64,000 nt of DNA from Brevundimonas lenta (GTDB taxonomy: Bacteria > Pseudomonadota > Alphaproteobacteria > Caulobacterales > Caulobacteraceae): the NCBI RefSeq assembly GCF_014196335.1, contig NZ_JACIDM010000002.1, positions 1,112,522-1,176,521 on the forward strand. The letters are read 5' to 3'. The notes beneath the pieces were generated by a model. That model saw nothing but the letters and a program-made list of their open reading frames with translations. It did not search any database and had not been told where the DNA came from. Shown piece after piece: positions 45,901 through 51,947 of the stretch. A program made the position numbers and the translations under genes. The first letter of the stretch is position 1. Every line of letters begins with the position of its first letter.

Positions 45901-46065
45901 CGGGAAGGTATGGATCGAAACGTCCGAGACGCCCGAGCCGCTCCGGTAGACCAGTTTCCAGCCGCTGATGTCGACCGGAGCCGTCCCCGTGTTGGTGATC
46001 TCGATGAATTCGTCCGTGCTCATGCCCGGACCGGCGGTCTGGAATTCACTGATGACGACAGGCAT
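42943..46065 (-). CDS. RTX repeat protein 3 with N-terminal lamin-tail domain
   Basis: A 1040-residue protein. Order: lamin-tail (LTD) domain, residues 1-125 ('VISEFQTAGPGMSTDEFIEI', 'NTGTAPVDISGWKLVYR'); two similar modules of about 93 residues (from 'TGGVTIIGALAEDE' and 'TGGVTILGAAEEDV', each with 'LGTLHYQWQR'); a cadherin/VCBS-like domain with 'TLENGTISGDVFAYNGQGED'; then RTX arrays to the end. Near the C terminus is the unusual 'DMGCGCGGGGGTD'. No signal peptide; type I secretion predicted. The ATG at 46065 starts directly in the LTD domain; upstream in-frame codons look non-coding. Confidence 0.84.
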   Translation of the reverse strand: MPVVISEFQTAGPGMSTDEFIEITNTGTAPVDISGWKLVYRSGSGVSDVSIHTFPPGTIIPAGGHFLGVGTGYVGPVAGDFVNITTFSSTSGGFGLREAGGLLVDSVAYGPATNIFIEGTTATAPLQGQSLERRLDGSQDTDNNSVDFVARSSPTPQNAASPVQVFNAVPTGGVTIIGALAEDEILTADASALADADGLGTLHYQWQREAGFGWFNVGADEATYTLGDNDVGTVIRVVVTYTDGHGVLESVTSDPTTAIVNMNDDPTGGVTILGAAEEDVALLVDAATLADVDGLGTLHYQWQRDDGAGFVDVGSDTGNYTPGDIDVGTTIRVVVSYTDGYGNVESVTSAATGPIVGVDDAAIAVPDAVSTLENGTISGDVFAYNGQGEDTDAEGDAFTVTEVNGSAAAVGTEITLPSGALLTLNADGTFEYDPNGALDHAPAAVSGATPLTDSFTYTVTGGATATVTVTIDGVDNDDILVGTAGDDALFGGNGDDALQGGAGNDSIDGGDGVDRVTYSMATSGVTVGLNNGVASNDGSGGSDTLTNIENVSGSSFNDLLIGSAGDNTLTGGDGADVLIGLDGDDYLSGGQGAANQMQGGRGDDTYFVAANDTVVEFFDEGEDTILTSRAAYTLRANFENLAYLGAGSFRGTGNEEDNILIGGSGADVLIGLAGNDTLNGDAGIDTVDYSSAWDWVTVDLASGEAVDDGEGYSDILIGLENVIGSAWDDEIFGDGNGNVLSGGDGDDMLGGRGGVDVLRGGAGYDVADYRDAAGGVLVKLAAGAAVNDGDGASDVLVSIEDVIGSDFNDTLIGDAGSNILDGGLGRDVLIGLDGNDILIGGDGEANQLQGGRGDDLYVISANDTAIELAGEGHDAVETTLNRYVLRANFEDVAFFGSGDFVGIGNDEDNIIIGGDGDDTLTGGKGDDVLVGSFDMGCGCGGGGGTDTVVLSGAFADYEIEDMGDGTWTVLDLIADRDGYDLLVNIDQIRFADGFVLELVAESAPLLVDKGEAQTLPAGAWDGFYMADGWARAHDDGGWLF

Positions 46066-46219
46066 GGCGGGGATCCCCTTCAGGCGCGTGCAGGGGATCA
46101 GCCGTCCGCCCCCCGACGGATTAACTTTGTGGCGACTGATGTCACGCGGACCCCGCCACTGCAAGGCTTCGGGGTTTCACCGGATGGCCCGCGGCCGCGT
46201 TTCGGCCTGACCTTCGCGC

Positions 46220-47128
46220 ATGAACGCCAGCGCCGACACGGCCCGGGAACAGCGGCTGCTCAAGGTCTCCATCGCGGCCGTCGCCGTCATGGGCGTGGTC
46301 ACCGTCGCCTTCGGCCTCTGGTCGGGCTCCAGCGCCATCACCTTCGACGGCTTCTACAGCCTCGCCGACGTCGGCATGACCTGGCTGGCCCTGATCATCA
46401 CCCGCCTGATCTCGCGCGGCGACGACGACCGTTTCCAGTTCGGCTACTGGCACCTCGAGCCGCTCATCGGCCTGGTCAACGGCGCGGTCCTGGCCATGGC
46501 CTGCGCCTACGCCTTCGCCGACAGCCTGGCCGGCCTGCGCGCCGGCGGCCGCCTCATCGACTTCGGCCCAGGGGCCCTGTTCTCGGGGGCCATGGCCGTC
46601 ATCGGCCTGGTCATGTGGCTCTACATCCGCCGCTCCGCCGCCGGCCTCAGCTCCCAGATCCTCAAGATCGACGCCCGCGCCTGGCTGATGGGCGCCTGTC
46701 TCAGCGCCGCGCTGTGCGCCGGCTTCGTCATCGGCGGCGCGCTCCGGGACTCCCCGGCCGCCCATCTGGCCCCCTACGCCGACCCGGTCGTCCTGCTGAT
46801 CGTCTCCCTCACCCTCATGCCCTTCCCCTTCCTGACCCTGTGGCGCTCGGCCCGCGACATCCTGCAGATCGCCCCGTCCGATCTCAGCGACCATGTCCGC
46901 GAGGTCGCCCGCGTCGTCGCCGCCCGCCACGGCTTCGAGCCCGCCACCCACATCGCCCGCACCGGCCGCCAGCTGTTCATCGAGATCGCCCTGCTCGCCC
47001 CCTCCGACGCCACGACCCTGTCGTTCGGCCAGCTCGACGCCATCCGCGCCGAGATCTCCGACGCCCTCGGCATGGCCCCCGGCTTCTGGCTGACGGTCGA
47101 GTTCACCGCCGACCGCCGCTGGGTCTGA
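46220..47128 (+). CDS. Cation-diffusion-facilitator-like membrane transporter
   Basis: A 302-residue protein with six membrane helices in CDF layout and a C-terminal cytoplasmic domain ('RTGRQLFIEIALLAPSD'). The segment 'FQFGYWHLEPLIGLVNG' after helix 2 identifies a CDF subfamily. The usual intramembrane metal site is altered: helix 2 reads 'DGFYSLADVG', with Tyr where His or Asp is usual, and helix 5 reads 'DARAWLMGAC', lacking the HxxxD pair. Substrate is therefore uncertain. It is divergent from RTX gene 3 across 154 bp. Confidence 0.8.
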   Translation: MNASADTAREQRLLKVSIAAVAVMGVVTVAFGLWSGSSAITFDGFYSLADVGMTWLALIITRLISRGDDDRFQFGYWHLEPLIGLVNGAVLAMACAYAFADSLAGLRAGGRLIDFGPGALFSGAMAVIGLVMWLYIRRSAAGLSSQILKIDARAWLMGACLSAALCAGFVIGGALRDSPAAHLAPYADPVVLLIVSLTLMPFPFLTLWRSARDILQIAPSDLSDHVREVARVVAARHGFEPATHIARTGRQLFIEIALLAPSDATTLSFGQLDAIRAEISDALGMAPGFWLTVEFTADRRWV

Positions 47129-47214
47129 CGCCGTCCCCCATCAGGGTTTTCCGCGACCGCCCCAGGGCTGCCTCCCGATGGCCGCCCGCGCCGCGCCGCC
47201 ATAGTCCGGGTGTG

Positions 47215-47973
47215 ATGAAAACCGCCGTTCCGCCGGACCGCCTCACGCGCCGGCGTCTGGTCCTCGCGGCCGGCGCCGCGCCCCTCGTCGCCTGGAGCGC
47301 CGGCTGCGGCCCGTCCGAGCCCGGCCCGAAGCGCGCGGCTCGCAGCGACCTCCTCGCCGTCGACGTGCTGCTGCTGCCCGACGCCGCCCTCATCGACCGC
47401 GCCGCCACCGTCAACGCCCGCCTGCGCGAGGCCTGGCCCGACGGCTTCGCCCTCGACGAGGCGCATCGCCCGCACATCACCCTGCTGCAGCGCTTCGTCC
47501 ACCGCGCCGATGTCCAGGCCCTGTCCGTCGCCGTCGCCGACGTCTTCCGGCTTGAGCGCCCCCGCGCCCTCCGGCTCCGCGCCACGGGCTTCCAGTCGCA
47601 GCCGTGGGCCAATCTCGACGTCCTGTCCTACACGGTCGAGGTGTCGCCCGCCCTGCGCCGCATGCACCAGCAGATCGCCCGCATCGTCGAGCCCTTCACC
47701 ATCAAGGGCGGCGACGCCGGCGCCTTCGCCCCCGACGGCACCGACACCGCCAATCCCGACGCCATCCGCCGCGTCGAGACCTTCGTCCCCGACGCCTCCG
47801 ACGGAAACTTCGCCGCCCCCGTCGTCGTCGGCGTCGCCCCGGAGGCCGCCGTCGACGTCATCGAGGCCGAACGCTTCCGCCCCTTCGACTTCAGCATCGC
47901 CGACGCCGCCATCTTCCACCTCGGCCGCTTCGGCGCCCCCGCGGCCCGCCTCTGGAGCCTGGCGGAGGTGTAG
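47215..47973 (+). CDS. Exported 2H-phosphoesterase (2'-5' RNA ligase family)-like lipoprotein
   Basis: A 252-residue protein with an export signal containing 'TRRRLVLAAGAAPLVAWSAG' and a following Cys (possible Tat signal and lipobox). The mature domain has the first 2H motif 'HRPHITLLQRF', but the second HxT/S motif is not visible; the nearest candidate is 'IFHLGRFG'. A normal 2H enzyme is cytoplasmic and acts on RNA or cyclic phosphates, so a periplasmic, half-motif version probably has another role. ATG at 47215. A palindromic repeat begins right after the TAG stop. Confidence 0.7.
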   Translation: MKTAVPPDRLTRRRLVLAAGAAPLVAWSAGCGPSEPGPKRAARSDLLAVDVLLLPDAALIDRAATVNARLREAWPDGFALDEAHRPHITLLQRFVHRADVQALSVAVADVFRLERPRALRLRATGFQSQPWANLDVLSYTVEVSPALRRMHQQIARIVEPFTIKGGDAGAFAPDGTDTANPDAIRRVETFVPDASDGNFAAPVVVGVAPEAAVDVIEAERFRPFDFSIADAAIFHLGRFGAPAARLWSLAEV

Positions 47974-48074
47974 CCCTCTCCCGATGGGAGAGGGCTTGAG
48001 CGCACGGCGGCGAAGCCGTCGTCCTTGCGCGACCCGAAGGGCAGCGCGAAGCCTGAAAGGGTGAGGGTCGTCTG
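47974..48074 (+). repeat. Palindromic intergenic repeat, copy 1 (upstream of DUF559 gene)
   Basis: It starts with CCCTCTCCC-gat-GGGAGAGGG, a perfect 9-bp hairpin, and ends GTGAGGGTCGTCTG. Inside is a second small hairpin (ACGGC...GCCGT). The 101-bp unit recurs at 48457-48533, where about 24 bp from its middle are missing. Confidence 0.85.
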
Positions 48075-48108
48075 GCGAAATACAGCGTTCAGTTGTATTC
48101 CTCACACC

Positions 48109-48456
48109 ATGTCCGCGCCTCGCACAACCCGCGCCCGCGACCTTCGCCAGTCTTCCGGGCTCGCCGAACAACGCGTCTGGGAACGCCTCCGCGGCGGTCG
48201 TATCGACGGCCACAAATTCCGCCGCCAGCATCCCATCGGCCGCTGGTACGCCGACTTCGCCTGCGACCGACTGCGGCTCGTCATAGAATTGGACGGCGGC
48301 ATCCATGCTCTCGACGAAGTGGCGCTTCGGGATCACCTGCGCCAGCAACAGATCGAGGGGCTCGGCTGGACGGTTCTCCGCTTCACGAACAAGGCGGTGC
48401 TCGACCATCCCGAGGCGTTGATCGCCGCCATCCGCCGCCACGCCGCCACCCGATAA
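48109..48456 (+). CDS. DUF559 (Vsr-like endonuclease fold) protein
   Basis: A 115-residue protein matching DUF559: 'ARDLRQSSGLAEQRVWERLR' followed by 'GHKFRRQHPIGRWYADFAC' and 'RLVIELDGGIH', which carries the Asp/Glu residues of the restriction-endonuclease-like fold, then 'LGWTVLRFTN'. Nuclease activity has not been shown for most members. The gene sits between two direct copies of a palindromic repeat, an arrangement that suggests movement as a cassette. Start ATG 48109; no strong ribosome-binding site is visible. Confidence 0.88.
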   Translation: MSAPRTTRARDLRQSSGLAEQRVWERLRGGRIDGHKFRRQHPIGRWYADFACDRLRLVIELDGGIHALDEVALRDHLRQQQIEGLGWTVLRFTNKAVLDHPEALIAAIRRHAATR

Positions 48457-48533
48457 CCCTCTCCCGATGGGAGAGGGCTTGAGCGCACGGCGGCGCAGCC
48501 GTCGTCCTTGCGCGAAAGGGTGAGGGTCGTCTG
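48457..48533 (+). repeat. Palindromic intergenic repeat, copy 2 (downstream of DUF559 gene)
   Basis: It begins the base after the DUF559 stop codon with the same CCCTCTCCC-gat-GGGAGAGGG hairpin as copy 1 and ends with the same GTGAGGGTCGTCTG. It lacks a segment of about 24 bp present in copy 1. Confidence 0.85.
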
Positions 48534-49102
48534 TCAGCTGATCGGCATGAGCCGACCCTCATCCGACCGGGCTCCGCCCGGCCACCTTCTCCCATCGGGA
48601 GAAGGAAATCCTGCTGGCTATTCCCGAACTCTTTTCGCCAACCCTCTGACTTCCCGCACCAAAATTCCCTCTACGTAGCGAGGTATCCGCCTCCGCCATA
48701 ATCCTCCCATCCCGTCGATGGGGAAGGCGTCGGATCCAACGCCTCGACGACGGCGGGCTGTGGTTGAGCGATGAAGCCCGGGCGAAGGGTAGTCCGGGGG
48801 TCCTCGTCGGGCAGCGATGGATGCTGCCTGCTTGCTCGCCACGCGCTTCGGTGCGGACCGCTGGCTCAGCCTATGTCCCACCAGCGCCTCCGTCAGCAAT
48901 GGCGGCGGCGGATGATCCGGTAAGGCCCGACAAGAGCCGCCAGCCGGAGAGCGCGTGAAGCCAACGACCACGCGGGGCGTCCACCTCGTCGAAACGGTAA
49001 AACACAAAGCATTCCGGGCGAGGCCCGGACGCCCCGCGCCTTCCCCGACCCGCTTCACCCGAAGCGGCGCTTTCGCATGCCTTCAATCCGGAGAGAAACA
49101 CC
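48534..49102. other. Gene-free stretch with inverted repeat copy
   Basis: Together with repeat copy 2 this leaves 646 bp without a convincing gene. Bases 48553-48605 are an inverted, diverged copy of the flanking repeat (CGACCCTCATCCG ... CCTTCTCCC-atc-GGGAGAAGG). Bases 48606-48954 hold no open frame with gene-like codon use, ribosome-binding site or recognisable product on either strand; I see nothing definite there. The right part is a structured element listed separately. Confidence 0.6.
48955..49058. other. Structured inverted-repeat element upstream of a small gene
   Basis: GTGAAGC (48955-48961) pairs with GCTTCAC (49052-49058), and inside it CGCGGGGCGTCC (48971-48982) pairs perfectly with GGACGCCCCGCG (49027-49038). 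A third hairpin, CCGGGC-gag-GCCCGG, sits within. There is no T-tract at the end. It could be a small RNA, an mRNA leader for the gene at 49103, or a mobile repeat; the sequence does not decide. Confidence 0.4.
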
Positions 49103-49447
49103 ATGAAGAACAAGGTCCCGCCCGCATCCCTGATCCAGGCCACCACCGACCCCGCCGCCCTCGCCCGCCAGGCCACTACCGACTCCGCCATCGCCATGCG
49201 CGAGGGCCGTTACGCCGACGCCCGCGCGCTCGCCGCCCTCGCCGACAGCTACCACCGCATGGCCGACCGACTGCCCGCCGCCGCCTTCGAAGACGACCGC
49301 CTCGACGCCGCCGGCGAGGAGGCCCTGCGACAGGATTTGCTCAAACGCCTCGACGCCCTGGCGGCCGAAATCGCGGCCCAGGAAGACGAAGAGGCCGCGT
49401 CCGATCCCTTCACCCCCGCGCCCGAACCCGCTATCAGCCCCCCATGA
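49103..49447 (+). CDS. Hypothetical small helical protein
   Basis: A 114-residue, Ala-rich, mostly helical soluble protein ('EGRYADARALAALADSYHRM', 'DLLKRLDALAAEIAAQ') with an acidic Pro-rich tail. GGAGAG precedes the ATG by 7 bases. Its stop overlaps the start of the HAD-hydrolase gene by 4 bp (ATGA), so it is translated together with it. No family recognised. Confidence 0.65.
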   Translation: MKNKVPPASLIQATTDPAALARQATTDSAIAMREGRYADARALAALADSYHRMADRLPAAAFEDDRLDAAGEEALRQDLLKRLDALAAEIAAQEDEEAASDPFTPAPEPAISPP

Positions 49448-50313
49448 CCCTCCCTCACGCCCTGACCGGTCTCGGCGACATCGCCGGCGACTACGACATC
49501 CTGCTCTGCGACGTCTGGGGCGTGATCCATAACGGCCGTGAAAGCTGGCCCGACGCCTGCGAGGCCCTGGCGCGCTTCAACCGCGAGGCGGGGCACGTCG
49601 TCCTGATCTCCAACTCGCCGCGCCCGTCGCACGACGTCGTCGCCCAGCTGGATCGTCTCGGCGTGCCGCGCGACAGCTGGCGCGCCTTCGTCACCTCGGG
49701 CGACGCCACCCGCGCCGAACTGGCCAAACGCGCCCCCGGCCCGGCCTGGATCATCGGCCCCGACCGCGACTGGCCGCTGTATGAGGGCCTCGGCCTCGAC
49801 GTCGCCGCCAGCGCCGAATCCGCCGCCTTCATCTCCGTCACAGGCCCGGTCGACGACGAGATCGAGGGACCCGAGGACTATCGCGAGCGCCTCGCCGCCG
49901 GCGCCGCCCGCGATCTCGAACTGATCTGCGCCAACCCCGACCGCGTCGTGCAGCGCGGCGACCGCCTGATCTACTGCGGCGGCGCCCTGGCCGACCTGTA
50001 CGAAAGCCTCGGCGGCCGCGTCACCATGGCCGGCAAGCCCTACGGCCCGATCTACGATCTGGCCCTGCACGAGGCCGCCGCCCTGCTGGGCCGCGTCGTC
50101 GACCGCTCGCGCGTCCTGTGCATCGGCGACGGCGTCGTCACCGACGTTCTCGGCGCCAACAAACAGGGCCTCGACTGCCTCTTCGTCGCCCAGGGCATCC
50201 ACGGCGACGCCGCCCGCGGCGACGACGGCAAGCTCGACCCGGCCCGCGCCTTCGACCTGCTCAAGGCCGAAACCACCTACGCCCGCTACGCCACGCTCGA
50301 TCTGGCGTGGTGA
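49444..50313 (+). CDS. TIGR01459-family HAD-type hydrolase
   Basis: A 289-residue class IIA HAD phosphatase-like protein. HAD motif I is 'LLCDVWGVIHNG' (Asp-x-Trp rather than DxD, as in this family), motif II 'VLISNSPRPS', motif III lysine in 'MAGKPYGPIYDLA', and motif IV 'VLCIGDGVVTDVLGANKQGL'. The family is common in Alphaproteobacteria; its substrate is unknown, and the changed second Asp may alter catalysis. It is coupled to the small gene upstream. Confidence 0.88.
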   Translation: MTLPHALTGLGDIAGDYDILLCDVWGVIHNGRESWPDACEALARFNREAGHVVLISNSPRPSHDVVAQLDRLGVPRDSWRAFVTSGDATRAELAKRAPGPAWIIGPDRDWPLYEGLGLDVAASAESAAFISVTGPVDDEIEGPEDYRERLAAGAARDLELICANPDRVVQRGDRLIYCGGALADLYESLGGRVTMAGKPYGPIYDLALHEAAALLGRVVDRSRVLCIGDGVVTDVLGANKQGLDCLFVAQGIHGDAARGDDGKLDPARAFDLLKAETTYARYATLDLAW

Positions 50314-50342
50314 GCAGCGTCAAATCAGGCTAAGCCGCGCGC

Positions 50343-50804
50343 ATGTTCGAACTTGTCACGCAACATCCCTCCGGCGGCTACATCCTGGAGGAGCTTCACG
50401 CAGGCATGGCCGCCGAGAAGGTCATCCACGTCTCCGAGGAACGCATCCAGCAGTTCGCCGAGGCGTCCGACGACTTCAACCCGGTGCACCTGGATGAAGC
50501 CTTCGCCTCGAAGACCGCCTATCGCGGGCGCATCGCCCACGGCCTGCTGTCGGCCTCCTTCGGCTCGGCCGTGGTCGGCACCATCCTGCCCGGCGCCGGC
50601 TCGATCTACGTCTCGCAGACCCTGGCCTTCCATTTCCCGGTCCGCATCGGCGACGACGTCGTCATCCGCATCACCGTCCTGTCGGTCGATCAGGAAAGCG
50701 CCCGCGCCGAACTGAACTGCGAAGGCTTCGTCGAGGGCAAGCTGATCATGGACGGCATCGCCGTGGTCCGCGTGCCCCGCCGCCGCAAGCCCTCCAGCCG
50801 CTGA
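50343..50804 (+). CDS. MaoC-family (R)-specific enoyl-CoA hydratase-like dehydratase
   Basis: A 153-residue hotdog-fold protein with the hydratase 2 motif: 'ASDDFNPVHLDEAFASKTAY' (catalytic Asp and His) followed by 'RGRIAHGLLSASF'. Members hydrate trans-2-enoyl-CoA to (R)-3-hydroxyacyl-CoA, linking beta-oxidation to polyhydroxyalkanoate, or act on other acyl-CoAs. Cytoplasmic. It lies 29 bp after the HAD gene and 13 bp before ribF. Confidence 0.87.
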   Translation: MFELVTQHPSGGYILEELHAGMAAEKVIHVSEERIQQFAEASDDFNPVHLDEAFASKTAYRGRIAHGLLSASFGSAVVGTILPGAGSIYVSQTLAFHFPVRIGDDVVIRITVLSVDQESARAELNCEGFVEGKLIMDGIAVVRVPRRRKPSSR

Positions 50805-50817
50805 GGCGGGCGACGCC

Positions 50818-51789
50818 TTGGTCGAAATCGTCCGCGACTGGCGTGACCTGCCCGAGGCCCTGAAGGGCGCCGCGGTCGCCATCGGCGCCTTCGACGGCGT
50901 CCATCGCGGCCACCAGGCGGTCATCGCCGACGCCCGCGCCGCCGCCGAACGCCTCGGCGTCCCGCTCGCCGTCGTCAGCTTCGATCCCCATCCGCGCCGC
51001 TGGTTCCAGCGCGACGCCGCGCCCTTCCGGCTGATGACCGCCGACCAGATGGCGACCGCCCTCGCCCCGCTGGGCGTCGACCGCCTCTACCTCCTGCCCT
51101 TCGGCGCCGACATGGCCGCCATGACCGACGAAGGCTTCGCCCGCGACGTCCTCGCCGAGGGTCTCGGGATCAAACATGCCGCCGTCGGCTTCGACTTCAC
51201 CTTCGGCAAGGGCCGCACCGGCTCGCCCGAGGCCCTGCGCCGCTACGGCGAAACCCTCGGCTTCACCGTCTCCGTCGCCGACCGCGTCGACGACCCCGAC
51301 GGCCTGAAACTCTCGTCGTCGGCTGTGCGCGAGGCGCTCCACGCCGGCGACATGGCCCGCGCCGCCGCCATCCTCGGCCGTCCCTTCGCCATCGCCGGCG
51401 AGGTCGTCCACGGCGACAAGCGCGGCCGCACGATCGGCGTTCCCACCGCCAACGTCGCCATGGGCGACTACATGCGCCCCGCCTACGGGGTCTACGCCGT
51501 CCGCGTCCGCCTGCCCGACGGCCGGACCTTCGACGGAGTCGCCAACCTCGGCGTCCGCCCGATGTTCCGCACCGACGAGCCCCTGCTCGAGGTCTGGCTC
51601 TTCGACTTCTCCGGCGACCTCTACGGCCAGACGATCGAGACCGAACTGGTCGCCTTCCTGCGCGGCGAGCTGAAGTTCGACGGCCTCGACGCCCTCAAGG
51701 TCCAGATCGACGCCGACGCCGACGCCGCCCGCGCAACGCTTCGTCAGTGGCGCGCCGCCGCCGCGGCTGCTAGACCGGTGGCGCCATGA
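50818..51789 (+). CDS. ribF: Bifunctional riboflavin kinase/FMN adenylyltransferase
   Basis: A 323-residue RibF. N-terminal adenylyltransferase: 'AVAIGAFDGVHRGHQAVIAD' (HxGH-type), 'VVSFDPHPRRWF', 'VGFDFTFGKGRTG', 'LSSSAVREAL'. C-terminal kinase: 'GDKRGRTIGVPTANVAM' and 'YGVYAVRV', 'GVANLGVRPMF'. It converts riboflavin to FMN and FAD. TTG start at 50818 is required by position. In many bacteria ribF precedes ileS, as it does here with 158 bp between. Confidence 0.95.
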   Translation: MVEIVRDWRDLPEALKGAAVAIGAFDGVHRGHQAVIADARAAAERLGVPLAVVSFDPHPRRWFQRDAAPFRLMTADQMATALAPLGVDRLYLLPFGADMAAMTDEGFARDVLAEGLGIKHAAVGFDFTFGKGRTGSPEALRRYGETLGFTVSVADRVDDPDGLKLSSSAVREALHAGDMARAAAILGRPFAIAGEVVHGDKRGRTIGVPTANVAMGDYMRPAYGVYAVRVRLPDGRTFDGVANLGVRPMFRTDEPLLEVWLFDFSGDLYGQTIETELVAFLRGELKFDGLDALKVQIDADADAARATLRQWRAAAAAARPVAP

Positions 51790-51947
51790 CCGTCCGCGTA
51801 TTTCGCCTGATTTCGATTAGCCGCCCGGCGTAGCGCCGCAGGGCTCTGGCCCCGTGCTCGCCGGGAAGTCGACCGCCCTCAAGTAGCGCGAAGCGCGATA
51901 GGGCGAAAAAACAGCGCGAACGATCACACACGACGAGACACGACTTC

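Noticed and set aside
48618..49058. 146-codon minus-strand frame in the gene-free stretch
   Set aside because: Arg/Pro/Ser-rich, no ribosome-binding site, no family resemblance, and it runs through the inverted repeats.
51790..51947. Possible T-box or riboswitch before ileS
   Set aside because: No specifier loop or T-box sequence is seen, and T-box control of ileS is not expected in Alphaproteobacteria. Only a small GCGC hairpin is visible.
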